Made by a program: the position numbers and the translations under genes. 64,000 nucleotides of DNA from NCBI GenBank assembly GCA_037013685.1, contig CM072884.1, positions 105,761,548-105,825,547 of the forward strand, in the 5' to 3' direction. The stretch is from Acridotheres tristis. Lineage: Eukaryota > Chordata > Aves > Passeriformes > Sturnidae. A model generated the notes under the pieces. That model saw only the letters and a program-made list of their open reading frames with translations. It did no database searches and was not told the origin of the DNA. Below are positions 37,081 through 50,286 of this stretch, piece by piece. Positions within the stretch are counted from its first letter, which is position 1; every line of letters starts with the position of its first letter.

Positions 37081-40000
37081 CAGTCGATGATTTTTTTTTA
37101 TCCTTCAAGCTATTAAATTTACAAAACAAATTTAAGTTTCCTTTTCTCTTCCAGGTTTACAGTTACAAATAGCAGGTTGTTATGTGGTGTATTTCACTCA
37201 GGGGCCACACACACCACCAAGGCCTACCAAGGTACTTCCATTTGTACCTCAGTATGTGAACATTCCCTTTGATTGTTTTGGGATTCAACCAAATGAGAGG
37301 TGCTTAGGTGGACAGGAATGGAGTCAAGTACATACCTAAAATGAGCTGGCACTTAATCTTTTTTTAAGTTCAGGCTAAATATGGGCTAAATACTAAATAT
37401 TTGAATATCTGTATTGTTCTAGAGATACTTTACTGTCTGAGAGCTTTCCACTGTTGTTTTACGAGTTGTAGTAATTCACAACTTTAGCAAAGTTTGTCAG
37501 GCTCAGCTCTATAGAAAGCTAATTTGACTGACAGATCAGCAAAATGTTTCTGATATGCGAAATTTGCTTTCCCTACATCACTAAGACTAATGCAACTTAC
37601 CACAACCCAGTGGTTTTTTATTTACTTTGCAAAATGTACTTTTGATCTGGGTAAATTTCACTATGGTCAAACATCCATAGGGGAACACATCAGTACCTTG
37701 TCTAGCAATAACTTTAGAAAGCCAAGTCCAGAGTGACTAATGAGCTGCCTCATTAGATGAGGGTACTTCACATCAGAGTCAAGAGCATCAGCATAGAAAT
37801 GAGGAAGAAGCTTTTTGGTGGTGGTGGTGCCAGGCAGGTCTCACAGAAAAATAAACTCCATTCTGCACTATCATCCCAGCATCTTTTTAAATACTATATT
37901 CACTCAAGGGGAAAACTGGCAAAGAGGATTTTTCTATTTTTCCTTGTGAGACATTTCAGATCCTGGTGTCATCATCTACAAAATTCATATTTCACATATG
38001 AAGATTCATATATATATTAATATTCATGATTTCAAGATTCGTATGAAAATGTCATGTAGTAGTGCTCATCATAAAGCAAACCCACACTACATTTAGAGAA
38101 AAATATATACAAAAAACAAGAATTTAGGATTGAATGAATCAAAAAGCTAAGTGAGAGGTACAACTTCAAACTGAACTGGAAGTGACTGGTTTAATTTTTA
38201 TTCAGCTGAGTGTTTACCAGTTGATAAGGTATTGAAAGCCATTAATGTAATCAGTAAGCAAAAAAAAATTAGCAAGTTGAATCTGTTTTCCAAAGCAAGC
38301 AATACAAAACCAACAAAGCAAAAGCCTAGGTAAACAGACATTGAAGACACTAAATGTATGGATCCTATATCACTGTTGAATTATTTAATTTATGTTCAAA
38401 GAGGGATGCAAATATAATAAGTAAATTTTGTCTTAATCTATGAATTAATATTATTTAGTGTTCCTTTTATTTTTATCTAGATCATAACAATTTTTATGTA
38501 GATGTATTAAAGTCTGATTAGATATATCCCTGTCTTACAGAAAATGGCTTTAAGTGCCAAATATTATGAAACATTTTCCAAGCTAGAGACCTTGGTAGGG
38601 GACCAAGAACTTCAGTTCTCAGAAATGTTGGATTTTACTTGCAAGATGACTCTGCAAGTGTTGGGAACTCAGTACAAAATAAAGGCAATCTTATTTAAAA
38701 AAAAATCTTTTCACTGCAACACTGAAGTAATTTAGGCTAGGAACCATTTTTAAAATCTCAAACACTATCTGAAATTATCCTATGATCCATAAATAATCCC
38801 ACTACACCAGGAAAAATCAGGAGAGAAAGAGAACAGTAGGAGGAAGCTCGAATGCATTCTTAGCTGAAATCTTAGCTTGAGAAAAACACGAACCAATATT
38901 CAAAGGGTCATGAGCTAAGTATACAAAAATTTACAGACTAGCTACAACAATTGTGCCAAAATCAGCAACAGCAAAGGAATTACATAATAAAACAAACACA
39001 ATTAAAGAAGACACACATTTTAAAGGCCATATCTATCATCACTTTCTCTTCTTTGTTTTATGATCTGTCTCTAATGTTCCTCATTACTTGTTCAACCAAA
39101 AAAATACCCTTTCCTTTTTTGGTATCGTTAGCTTTCTGGGGAAGAAATTACCATTCTTTGTACCCAGTCCTTTCCAGATGATGTTATGTACTGCAAAACT
39201 AACACACAACTTAAGAAAAGGGGGGGAAAAAACAGCTTTGCTCCAGCCATATCTCATGACTGGCGTGTCAACTATTCTTGCAGAGGGGGAGTTCTAGGAG
39301 CTTTGTGGAATGAAAGGATTTGTGCAGAAAAACATTTATTTATTTTGACATGAGAAGTAGCCTTTGTTGTCCATACAAAATAAAACTCAGGCACAGTTTC
39401 TCTGCTCATCTTACCCAAAATCGGTTTTAGAGCAAGATTTCTTTGTACAAGATGACATCTGAAATTGTGTTATGCTGTGACAATGAGACCCCACTAGCTG
39501 CACCATAAAAGCAGTGATTCCTGTGCAAGCACATTTCCATCTGTGCAGGGGTGGCATTCTGCAGAGATCCTCAGAGCCACGGCAAGGGATGCGAGTGCCG
39601 CTCGTTATCATGCAGCAGTACCACACACCCCGACACACATTTCTGTTCCCACTGAGATTTTAAATGCCTCCTTACAAATAAGCTTCTCAGAGGATTAATG
39701 GTTGGACTTTTCTGCTACATAGAACAAGTTCAAGTGAGGCAGCCTCTAAAGTCCCTGAAAGTCTTGCGCTCTGGCATTCGTTTGTCAGGCAGGACAGGGA
39801 AACCTTAGTGGCACTTCCTGAGTACCAGCGTGGTTTACAGGAATGAGCATGTTCCTTGTAGTCTGAATAGTGAGACTTAGAAATCAAAAGCTGTGGGGTG
39901 CTCCATCCCTCTATCCACTGGTGGGTTTTAGTGACAACTCCTGTTTGCCATTCCCTGGGACAATGGTTCTGATGATAGAAGATTAAACCAGAGTGGCTAT

Positions 40001-43000
40001 TGAGTTCTGCAAGGTTCAGAGTGCTCACCCAAAAAAACTCTGAAGCATTTTTCATGTTAATGTGTCCAGTGAAATCAGCTTTGAAAAGTGAAGTACATCT
40101 TAAACTAAATTTTGACAGCAGGGTGATATTCAGCTCACAGCGTTACCATCGCCTTTTGAGCTTCCCTTTGGGAAGATAAAGTATTCCTAAGTACTGTTTG
40201 TTTGCTTCATACTTTGTATGTACAGTTATTTGGTCAGATTACCTCACTTTGGTCAAACCTATGATGTATGAAAACAAATATTTTTTGCTTCAATTCATAG
40301 ATAAATGATATATATATTTATACAGGTACTTGCAAACACTTAAGTGAGTTAAGTGCTCAGCTATGACTGAAGTTTCGTGTGCTGTGGACATAAAACTAAT
40401 ACCAGGGTCCCATGGAGATTCCTGATTTAGGAGTCTTCCAGAATTAAATTTACTGGGCATGTAACTTCTACTCTAAGAATTTTATTTTCAAAGCTGTCGA
40501 TGTAAAGCTGACCAACACAATAAATGATTTGAGAAGTGCAGTAAGTGTGTTAGTGCTGCTGATTTATAGCAAAGAAAGCATGTGTGAAAATCAAAGGCTC
40601 ATTACCGTCAGCTCCTTGCCAGGTTTTCCCAGATTCATTATACAGCAAGTTGGGTCAGGAAAATTATAATTTACTTGAAGGTATCTTTGGCATTGGCAGT
40701 TTGTGAAAAGACAATACTTTGCAGGCCTAACATACTGACCTCAAGTAATGAAGCTGAAGAGTTCTATTTATATAAATACCTGTATGCCTATATTTATGCA
40801 AATGCCTGATTTAAAAGAAAGAGTAGCAATTATCTTTCCTAACTTTAACTTTCACAAACATTTAATCAATCAATAAACCTGCCAATATATATCTGTGTGT
40901 GTTTGGGGAGAGATCGAGACATTTAAACCAACTAGGAATACACAATTTAGCAGCTGTGGCATTGCAAAACAGCATGTACTCTACAAATTAAAAGAAAACA
41001 AGAAAAGAGCATTAGCTAAAGCAAGCAATCTCAGCCTTTTTGCTGGGAGTCTTAATTTAGAAAATCTACTCAGGAAGAATAATTGTTCCCATTCGTTATT
41101 TTGCTTGGATGACTTTTACAGAACCATTTTTTTGCTGTCAATTGGCAAATTCAGTGGAAGAAACAAATTACCCTATTATTAAAGCATATTTGCAGCAAAC
41201 AATAGATATTCCATAGAAGCTGTGCTTATCGGGCCATTTTTCCTAACAACTTCTAAGAACATTATGCCTTCATCCCCAGATGCCTTTGTGTAGCTGGTGT
41301 TTAATGACAGGGTAGATCTCCAGCAGAACCTGGTTCTGCTCACTCCACGTGTACCCCACTGGGCTCCCTTCCAGGCCAGGGCAGCCTCACTGGCTGAAAC
41401 TTGTGACCTTCTCAGAGGGTTTCCTGCATTTTGATTCCAGCCTCTCTCACTTCTTCTGCCAGGGTTATTTTCTATCAGCATTTCTGTTACAGGCTGCCCC
41501 TGTTTGTACAGGTGGCAATATAAGAATGTTTGAAAGTTTCTTCTGGGCTAATATTTTGCTACTTTTCCGTATTAATGAGAGTTTGATTTTTACTTCACTT
41601 CAGTGTTTAATTAGTTTATAAGAAAAGCTGACTTGGGAATTGACCTGAGCATACATTTCAAAGCCAAATATTTAGAATTAAATTCATCTTGCTTAATTTT
41701 TGGCATGTGTGAGTTAGCTAAGATACTCTTGGTTACTTGTGTACAATCCCTCCACACTTAGCGGAAAAAAGAGAAATTATCTTTTGGGCTTGCAGCTTTT
41801 TCTTCCACTGATGGTCACAGTAGTCAAGATTAAAGGAAAACATGAACTTCTAAATATGGGGCTTTGAAAAATAGAGAGTTAAAATCCAAACCTGTAGCGC
41901 GTTCACCTCATTCATCTTGTTTTCCTTCCAAAATCATATACATTTCATTAAACCTTCAATGGAGGTCTTGAAATGCAAGTTGCAGCACAATCTTTACTCC
42001 TCGCATTTGAAATGAGATAGGTTTGTCAGATCAATAACCAATGGATTAATGAGTCACTGATGATAATAACAGCAATTTACATCAGCAGCACCTATTATCA
42101 GGAGCAATCACAAAGCACTTGGGAAGCAGATTAACAAACTATTTCTGCTTCAGTGGTGCCAGAAGCCAACTTCCTTTGGAAGCCAGATGAAGAAGGATAG
42201 AAAATAATGACCATTACAGCAAATACTGAACTACAGTTGCCAAACAATTGTAGAAGACACAGTACATTGTTCACTTCAAGAATGTGAAAATAGCACTATT
42301 TCTCAGCTGTCTGAACATGGCTCTTCACGGTCAGAAACCAGGCTGGGCATTGAATTTTGCCAAATTCAAATGTGCCCCAAATGCCAACAAATGAGACGTG
42401 TGTGTTCCTAATTTGAAAGGCCCTCACATGGAAGATGTGAACCAGCCTCCACGTCCTAGATCATGTCAAGCCTCATCAGCTGAAAAATGAGCCTTGCAGT
42501 CTTCAAGGATGCTTAACACTGCAAACAAATAAGTACACAGCCTTTCCATAATGGTCTAAAATACCAAGAATTCTTATATTTCCCACCAGAAGCAGCAAAG
42601 AAAATGAGACAAAACAATGAAACACTGGCATGCATTTGAATTTTCTCTTTCTTTAGCATCTAATCATTTTTGGATCACCTTAGAAGATTAGGAGCTTTTC
42701 TCTCTATCTGTGAAACTGAAAGTCTCTCTGTTCTATTCTCCACCTTTTTTATGGTTTGCAGACCATTTTTCCCTACACACTGCATCCAGAATTCAGCTAC
42801 ATTCCTTTTCTATGAAAGCACAGTGCTGTTATTTTCCATTTTTTTTATTTCTTTTATTTATGTGAAGGCAAGTTTCTTAGTTTTTCAAGTCCAGTGTATG
42901 TACCCGAACTCCTCATTCTGCTTTTTGGTAAATCCCCCAGTTCCAACCCTCCTCAGCCATGGTCTCACTGCTATCCCTTCATGCCATTTGCACCTTTCCT

Positions 43001-44403
43001 TGGCCCTAGCCTGGAAGTGGCACCCCATGACTCCAGCTGCAGGCAGCTGACTATTGGAGCCCTGATAAACTCTGTAACACAGCAATTCTGTGAACACAGG
43101 TGGTATTCCCAAGATTCATTTAAATATCCTTCACACACAAATAAGCATTAGTCATCGCTGCTCATTATAACTGTGAACATATTCAAGATGCTAAGTTTGG
43201 CAACAAGTCATGATCAGAAAGGTAATGAGGTACCTTGACTGGGAAACATGGATAGTAAATTCAGTATGGTCAGGTCATGTAGGTCTTATGTCCTCTGACA
43301 GTCATTGACCATACGTGGCAGTGATCCTTAAACTAAATTTTGTTTTTAAGCAGCTGAAGGATAAAGAAATAGTCCCCTACATCCCTACATTTTATTTCCC
43401 CATTTCCACTGTGAAATACTCTTGTTCACAGAGTCAAAGGAAGTAAGAAATGCAAGTTCACCTCCATAAAGCAAAGATACAGCAAAGGAACAAACACAGG
43501 ATAAAAAATAATGAAGAAAATGCTGTGAAATGTGTAAACATTTATATGTCTGTCTAGTTTGGGAAAAAATAAAAGCAAACAAACAAAATATTTGCAAGGA
43601 AGCCTTCCAAGCCATAGTTTTTTTTCCAGAAACAGCATGACAGGCAAACTGTGACCTGTAGTGACCATGAGTTTGCATAAAGGTGTGGATGGACTGCAAC
43701 CTAACAAACTGCTCACTGAAGTTAACAGAAATTTCAACACTGAAATTAACTGAGTTTCATATATCCTTATAATGTAATTCAGTTACATGGAAATGTAAGA
43801 TACAAAGACATCTGCATAATTTTGTCTGTAATTCCACAGATCTTCAAGAAAACTGCCTCAGAAAAGACAATCTTTTAAATATAATCCCTTTGGAATTTCA
43901 CAGGAGTGATTCTTACCTTCAGAATGTATTCACTTACCACCACCAAAGACTTAAATACAAAACAATAATGACAAGATGCCCATAAAAAAAATAGCTTAAG
44001 GCCTGTAACACCATATAAAAAACAACTCTTAATTTCCCCTGTGGTTTTTTGTAATCTTTGACACTACATTTACATTCTGCATAGCTCTCCAATGTGTGCT
44101 GGAATCCCAGCACAGCAATATAAAAGTAAAACAGTTCCAAGGGGTTATATTAGGATACTAAGGATCTCAAAGACAAGACATTAGCTATTGACAAGTTTCA
44201 TGAATAATTTTAGTGCATTTTTATTACTTTGTAGTAAAAATATCTGTACAAGATGCAACATCATTATCCTTCTTCCTCTACTTTCAAATGATTTTTTGAT
44301 ATGTCTAAAAAAATTCCGTTTTCACTTACAGGTCTAAAAATTCACACTTCTAGTTTGAATCTGAAATGTAATTAAGATGCACATTTCTCTGTTAGAGCTG
44401 GAT

Positions 44404-44457
44404 GGGCATGAAAATAAGAAATTTCTTTGGGCATGAAAAAACTAAGGAATTTCTTTT
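44404..44457 (+). repeat. imperfect tandem duplication, ~25-29 base unit
   Basis: Two neighbouring copies of a unit beginning 'gggcatgaaaa' and ending 'aatttctt' (44404 to about 44428 and 44429 to 44457). The second copy carries a few extra bases ('aactaagg'). A local replication-slippage duplication is the simplest reading. Confidence 0.75.
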
Positions 44458-46549
44458 TACTCCCTTTCATAACTCAACATTGCTTTAATTTTTAAAAGGC
44501 CATTTTTTTTAAAGCAAGAATATTTTAGTTAATAATTTAGTTCTCACTTCAATTAGAATAGTTATTAAAACCTTCAATGACGTTACAATTAAAAGTTTGA
44601 AAATAGTTCTATAATTCCTAGCTTGATGCAATTTTCTGCTCTGAAAAGAAAGCTAATGCAAAATCACTTTTATAATTTTAGTACTGTTTCAATATGTCTT
44701 TAAAGCTACCAAGGAGGACTCTTAACTGGCAGTGTATTTCAATATATCTGGACATGCTCTGCTGCAATGGGTCAGATTTTTCAATGGCTGTAAACTGATG
44801 CAACCCTATTGCCTGAAGAAAAGGCACTTGCTCAGGATCTTGTTCATGCCACTCAGCAGAGAAGGGACAGCTTGTCAACATAAGAAAACCTTTTTCTAAT
44901 TTGTGTGTTCCATCTTAAAATAATTTACCATGAGGCCAATCACGTCCAATCACCTCAAAATGGTAAGCCCAGCATCACCTGCCTTAGGTAAGTCTGAGAA
45001 CAGGACAGGACCAGATGCAGATGGGAAGCAGGATTTCCCCATGCTCAGCATCCACTTATGTACATTTTCTCAGGGTAAATGCCAACAAGAGATGTGATGT
45101 TGTTAAGAGGGAAGAGCAGCACTGAACAGACACTTTACAGAAATCTTCTGGATTAGGCAAGGAGCCAGGCAGGAGAGAGGCTGACTTAGAGAGCAGCACA
45201 GCAGCTCTGACAGCTTTCAAAAAGCTAAGCCTACCACCACTTTGATACAGAGTGAGCTGTGCTGAATATGTCTGAGGTACTCTTACCAAGGCAAGACAAG
45301 GATATTTCATGTATATTGCAGTGTTTAAACAGCTGCATGTACTAATCTAATAATACTAATGCCACTAATAATAGTAGCTACAATAACATACAAACCACAC
45401 TCGGTCCCAGAGTTCATTAAAAGGTTGGCTAGTGCTGCTTTTTAGCCCTTTATACCAGTACCTTGTTTTACATGATACTCTTAATTTAAATCTCCAAGAT
45501 TTTGCTTGGCCATTTTGGACTGAAATTTCCCATGTCATTGTCTGTCCCACACTTCTTTTTTGTTGGAAAAGCTCAGCTAGCATAAAGTTAGTTATTCCTG
45601 AGAATGAAGCTGGGAAAAATTTTATTCTGAACTTTGAAAGGACTGGATGTCTCCACTGTGCTGAAGCTGTGTCACAAAGAGGGCAGGGAAGGCCTTGTTT
45701 TATACTATGAATGAGAGTTCTTCAAAAGGTGCCAGGTTATCAGGTACCTTATACTTTGTAGAGACTTGAAGGCTAAAATCTCTTGACAATTTTCCTAGAC
45801 TAAGTTTCTCCAGGCTTTGAGGTATTGAATTGGGACTTTCTCTGCAATTACGGGTCCAAGCTGCTGCCTGTGGGAAGCAGAACTGAGCAGATGAAGATTG
45901 TCCTCCTCCATTCCTTCAAATCAGTACAAACTGTGAAACCTCTAAATTACTCCCCAGATCTCAATGCATTCCTCAGCCATGGCCTGAGATGAAACAGATG
46001 AAAAATGGGAAGCAGAGCCTGTTTCCTGCTATTCACAGGAAGGAAATCTTTGTGCATGGGATCTAAGGGACTTTGGGATACTCTGGATTAAAACCCTGCT
46101 CTGTCCGACTGGCCAACCAGTACAGGTGGGCCTGACATGGGGCTCACCTGCAGCCCTGGTGCCTGGCACATTGTCAGAGGAGGGAAAAGGAGGAGTTGCA
46201 AAGGGGAGGACAGCTAGAACTGCTAGGCACCCAAAACAATAAAATTTATAAGGAAGGTATGAGTGAGGAACAGGGACTGATACTTGACCCTGTCAGGCTG
46301 AAAATTGAACAGAGTAGAGAAGATTGGACTTGGGGTGAATACAAGGAGTTAAGTCTCTGTAAAAAGGAGACCATGGGACTGAGAAACTGGAGAATGCATC
46401 ACTTCATAGATTTTACATCTTAACAGATCCATTAACTGATACAGTTAGATCTTACCATTAAATGGACAATCGGGGAATCATTCAGTCAAGGAAGACTGGA
46501 GAAGGCATCACAGCAGAGCAGAAAGCTGGTTGACACCACTTCCACCTCC

Positions 46550-46690
46550 AGTGGCTGGGAAGTAAGGTTGGTAGAATGAGAGTGGAAGGGGGGACTGGGA
46601 ATGGTTGTGTAAGGAGAAGAAGCTTCAGAAGAAGGGAGGATGGAAGAACAGAAGGAAGGTGAGTGTTAAGGTGGAGGGAACAAGGCAGAG
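46550..46690. repeat. G/A-rich purine tract
   Basis: The plus strand is strongly purine biased and G-rich ('gtggaaggggggactggg', 'gaagaagggaggatgg', 'gaaggaaggtgag'). This explains the long Leu/Ser/Pro-rich minus-strand frames that overlap it. Confidence 0.65.
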
Positions 46691-47407
46691 GATGTTGTGC
46701 CTGGAGTGACCAGAGCAGAGGGCACAAAAGTTTGCAGAGTCTGGAGCAGGTTCCTGAGTGCAGCTGTGCCACCATGGCTTTCCCTGCCCAGAGATCCCTG
46801 CAGGAAGTACCAGGGAATTGCTGCAGCCTTTGCCTGTGCACAGGCACCGGAGGAAAACCCTCTGCTGCTGTCAGCTCCTGTGCCCACCTGGTGTGCTGCT
46901 CCCAAAGCACTCAGTCTTCTTCCTGCTGATCCGGGGGCCAAAACACAGGTACTGAGGGAGGGAGTTTCCCCCTGAGGTTTCTTTGTAAAGCACTGTAGAA
47001 AAAAACACTTGGACTGAGGAAATGCAGGCACCCAAGAGTTGAGCAAAGCCACATTTCAGGTGTACTCTTCCATACTTGTTAAAACAGCATTCCTGTTCTG
47101 CAGCCATGAAGTGGACAAATAAATTAACTGAGTGGGACTTCTCCCTTATACTTGAAAAATTTTATTGAAAGAAATGGGCAGGAAATTTCAGGAGAAGCAA
47201 GGACATTCTCAAGGAAGTCAAATGTTGAATGGAAGAGCTGGCTTTTACCCCCATCTGAGCTACAAAGTACTTCTCTGATGCTAATTAAGTCACTAAACCA
47301 ATCAGATTTGTCATTATGCTTGATTTTATATGGGTTTAATGCACAGAAATGTTTAACCTTCCCAGATGCAATTGAAGCCTCTGGGTGCTAAGCCTTGAGC
47401 AAAAGTT

Positions 47408-47438
47408 GAAATACAACATGAAATACAACATGAAATAC
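47408..47438 (+). repeat. 12-base tandem repeat, about 2.6 copies
   Basis: The unit GAAATACAACAT occurs at 47408-47419 and 47420-47431, followed by a partial third copy GAAATAC. Confidence 0.88.
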
Positions 47439-48343
47439 TCTGCAATATCAATTTCTACAGAGTCTCATCTAAAAGAAGTGTATAAATTCTTAGCTCAATG
47501 CCTCTATGTAATAGAAAAATTCAAATAATCTCATGCATATTTTGTGCAAATATAGGAATTGGTTTTTCTGCAGTTAGATGATGTGGTAATAAACCCTACA
47601 GAATTTCACTTTCAGTGCAGTTTCACTAATTTGATGTAAGGGGTATAGAGATATATTGAGAAACGAAAGTTAAAAGAAAAAATTTATAAAAAGTTATTAT
47701 CTGCTCTGGGTGGTTCAGGGCACGAGTAGGAAAAGGAGTGCAATTAAAACTTTACCAGCACCCAGTCATGAAGAAAGAGTTAAGCTACACTTGCACTGTT
47801 TACTTTAATTATAACACTTAGTTTCTTACCTTACACACTCAATAACATTTCCAGGTGCTCTTAGTTTGTGTTGATTACAATACATGCAACATTTTTATAC
47901 CTTGTGGAGTCTGTCGCTGCTTGGATTTTTCCCCTTGAAAATAGAACTTTTTAAAAAAAAAAATCTGTTATGTTGCTTCCTTAGTTTCTCTTTACCCTTC
48001 CTTAGATGGAAAAACAGACCATGCTTAGCTTAATTCAGCATGGCCCTTAAATTCCTGGGCACATATCTGAACATCAGATAAAAGAACAGTGACTTGGCAC
48101 TCTTCCACTGTATCACGAAAAAAAAAGCCCAAAACAAAATGCTGAAAGCTTAAGCATTTGAAAACCTTTCTGTTCAGCTTTGAAATGAGATTTCCACTTA
48201 TTTGGTCTAAATACAGAAATATAAAGTAGTTGAAGTCCCTGAAACAATAGTTAACCATGTGGTTTCCATAAAGCACAATGGAAAATGTGAATTTCAGATG
48301 CTATATTAAGAGGTGTAGTACTCTTCCTCTGATCAGGTTCTGC

Positions 48344-48412
48344 AAGACCAGGCTGCTCAAAGCTCCATCCAGCCTGGCCCTGAGCACTGCCAGGATTGGG
48401 GCATCTCATATG
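48344..48412 (-). mobile_element. CR1 LINE fragment, internal part of the 3' UTR
   Basis: The plus strand shows 'gcaagaccaggctgctcaaa', 'gctccatccagcctggccct', 'gagcactgccaggattgggg' and 'catctca', the antisense of the central block of the CR1 3' end. Both ends of the family sequence are missing here, including the 3' tip. Only about 70 bases survive. Minus strand. Confidence 0.85.
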
Positions 48413-50269
48413 GAGTATGGAGGTAAGAATTATTTGCAAAAATTTAAACTGTTACAGGATGAGTTTCAAGCTACAGCACTGCAAAAGTGTTTTAAACTTC
48501 AGCATGAATTTTGCTCATGCCTTTGCAGAAAACAGCTGCTTCAGGCTTTTTAGGTTTGCCCTGACCCAGCATTATGTCTCTCATGGGAAGCCCCCTCGGA
48601 CAGTGGCACTCTGCATAAGCACAAAAGTTTGCATACACCTCTTTTCAGGAGTGCAGGCTTAATTTAAGGACCACAAACATGAAAATGATGCACATTAATT
48701 TTAACATTTAATTGTACACAAAGGAGCAGAGCAATATGTACATAACACCAGAAATAAAACTTCCACATCTTTTCTTGCCACAAGTCACAAATGTGAGTTG
48801 AGGTTAGATCCCCTTGCTGGATTTTAGAGAAAGGCTGGAGAATGTTTTGGTAACTGATGAAATCTCTTAAGGAAACGAGAATTTGATATCTGTATTAAAA
48901 TCTCTTATTTCACAGCTTCCGTCCAGGGGATCAGGAAGGAATATCCCATATCTTCAGAACATCTTGTGTGTTTGGTTTCCTCCATTGCAGATTTTTTTTC
49001 AACTTCTGCAGCTCTGCCAAATGCAGGCGTTTGGAACTGGAGCCCAGTGTCTGTGGGTGCTGCAGAGCTCTGCCTGCATGTTTTCTTCGTGCCCTGCAGT
49101 GCACAGGGAAAGCAGAGAGCTGCTGGTGCAGCCAGACTTGCTGTGGCTTTCCCGTGGCTGTTCCATGGCACAGCTGCTCGTTTGGCAACTTGGCCAGCAC
49201 GTAAATTTTAGCAGGTAGTGAACTAAACCCAGGGGCAGTAGGCTTGCTCTATCATGCCAATGCTTTCTAGATTTTTATTTTCTAATGTACGGCTTTATAA
49301 ATATTACATTACTGAATGCTTGCTTTCCCAAGCTGCCTATGGATGCTTTTATTTTCTTTATTTTTTTGTTGCTAACTGAGACTGTCTCACAAACATATGA
49401 CTATGAAACTGTGCTAATTATGGAATTAGTTCCAATTTAATGTCTGGTTTATCATGGACCTATTTATGGATAGGCCAAAAGCTGTTCTGGCAAATTAGCA
49501 GGAAATGGGAAAAAGAAATATCAGTATGAGCTTCATAACTGTTGGCACTAACTGTGCCTTACTTATGCTCTGCTTTAATGGTGTTGTTTTATTTTTCTCA
49601 AAGAAAAAGCTGGTATAAGAGGCTTCTAAATTCGTAGAACTATTAAGTTCATGATGAAAATAACATTAAGCTAATGTTCCCTGCTTATTTCAGCAATAGA
49701 GAAGTGATGTTATTGCATCATTAAAATGTTTTAGTAAGTTTATCAAAGAAATAATGGTGAAAAAATACCTTTAATGCCTCTGGAATCTTCTTCACCATCT
49801 TTGAAAATCCCAAATTACAGCATCATCCCAGCCTGGAAAGCCTACAGCTTCCTTCTATATTGTAGATGCATTTTAAGACAGTAATTAAAGCTACCTGTGT
49901 ATTTTAAATAATGGGTGAATTAGTATTATACAAGGTTTGGAAAAACTGATTTTCTTCCATAAGACATTTAGAATGCAGTTCTTATCTCTCATTTACTACT
50001 GTGTTGAGTAAAAGCAATTAAGAGTGGCAAACCTACCAGGGGCTAGATCATTTAGCATTTTGTTGCCAGCTGTGGCCAGAACTCGGTCACATAATTTTTG
50101 TTGGCTCCCATCAAGATAAAAAATCTTATCCATTTTCTATGCATTAATAGTAATGTTCACTCTTGTTTAGAACTGGCTATGTTTTGCTGAATTCTCTGTT
50201 GTATCCACAATGCAGACTAATTGTGCTCAGCTGCACTCTCCCTGGCTGCTGCCAGCCTGCATGCATGGC

Positions 50270-50286
50270 TTTGCATTTCATGCAAA
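50270..50286. promoter_or_regulatory. palindromic octamer-like site
   Basis: TTTGCATTTCATGCAAA is a perfect inverted repeat of 7 bases with a 3-base spacer. It carries two facing ATGCAAA half sites of the kind bound by POU (Oct) proteins and partly resembles the palindromic Oct element that binds Oct dimers. A binding role is inference only. Confidence 0.28.

Larger units (their letters stand above)
35533..48343. other. non-coding DNA, no gene recognised
   Basis: Nearly 13 kb of mostly AT-rich DNA. It holds an (AC)8 microsatellite, a GGT run at 37817-37829, a possible CR1 tip at 37033, a 25-30 base tandem duplication at 44404 and a purine-rich patch at 46550. The patch at 46480-47050 is open on both strands for up to 142 codons (the longest frame of the window), but the translations are low-complexity Leu/Pro/Ser and unrecognised. 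No gene supported. Confidence 0.6.

Noticed and set aside
46482..46910. 142-codon minus-strand open frame, longest in the window
   Set aside because: It overlaps a purine-rich tract and other long frames on both strands; the translation is Leu/Pro/Ser rich with no domain, so composition explains it.
48905..49218. Five overlapping open frames on both strands
   Set aside because: A GC-richer patch with few stops; simultaneous openness in many frames argues against real coding.
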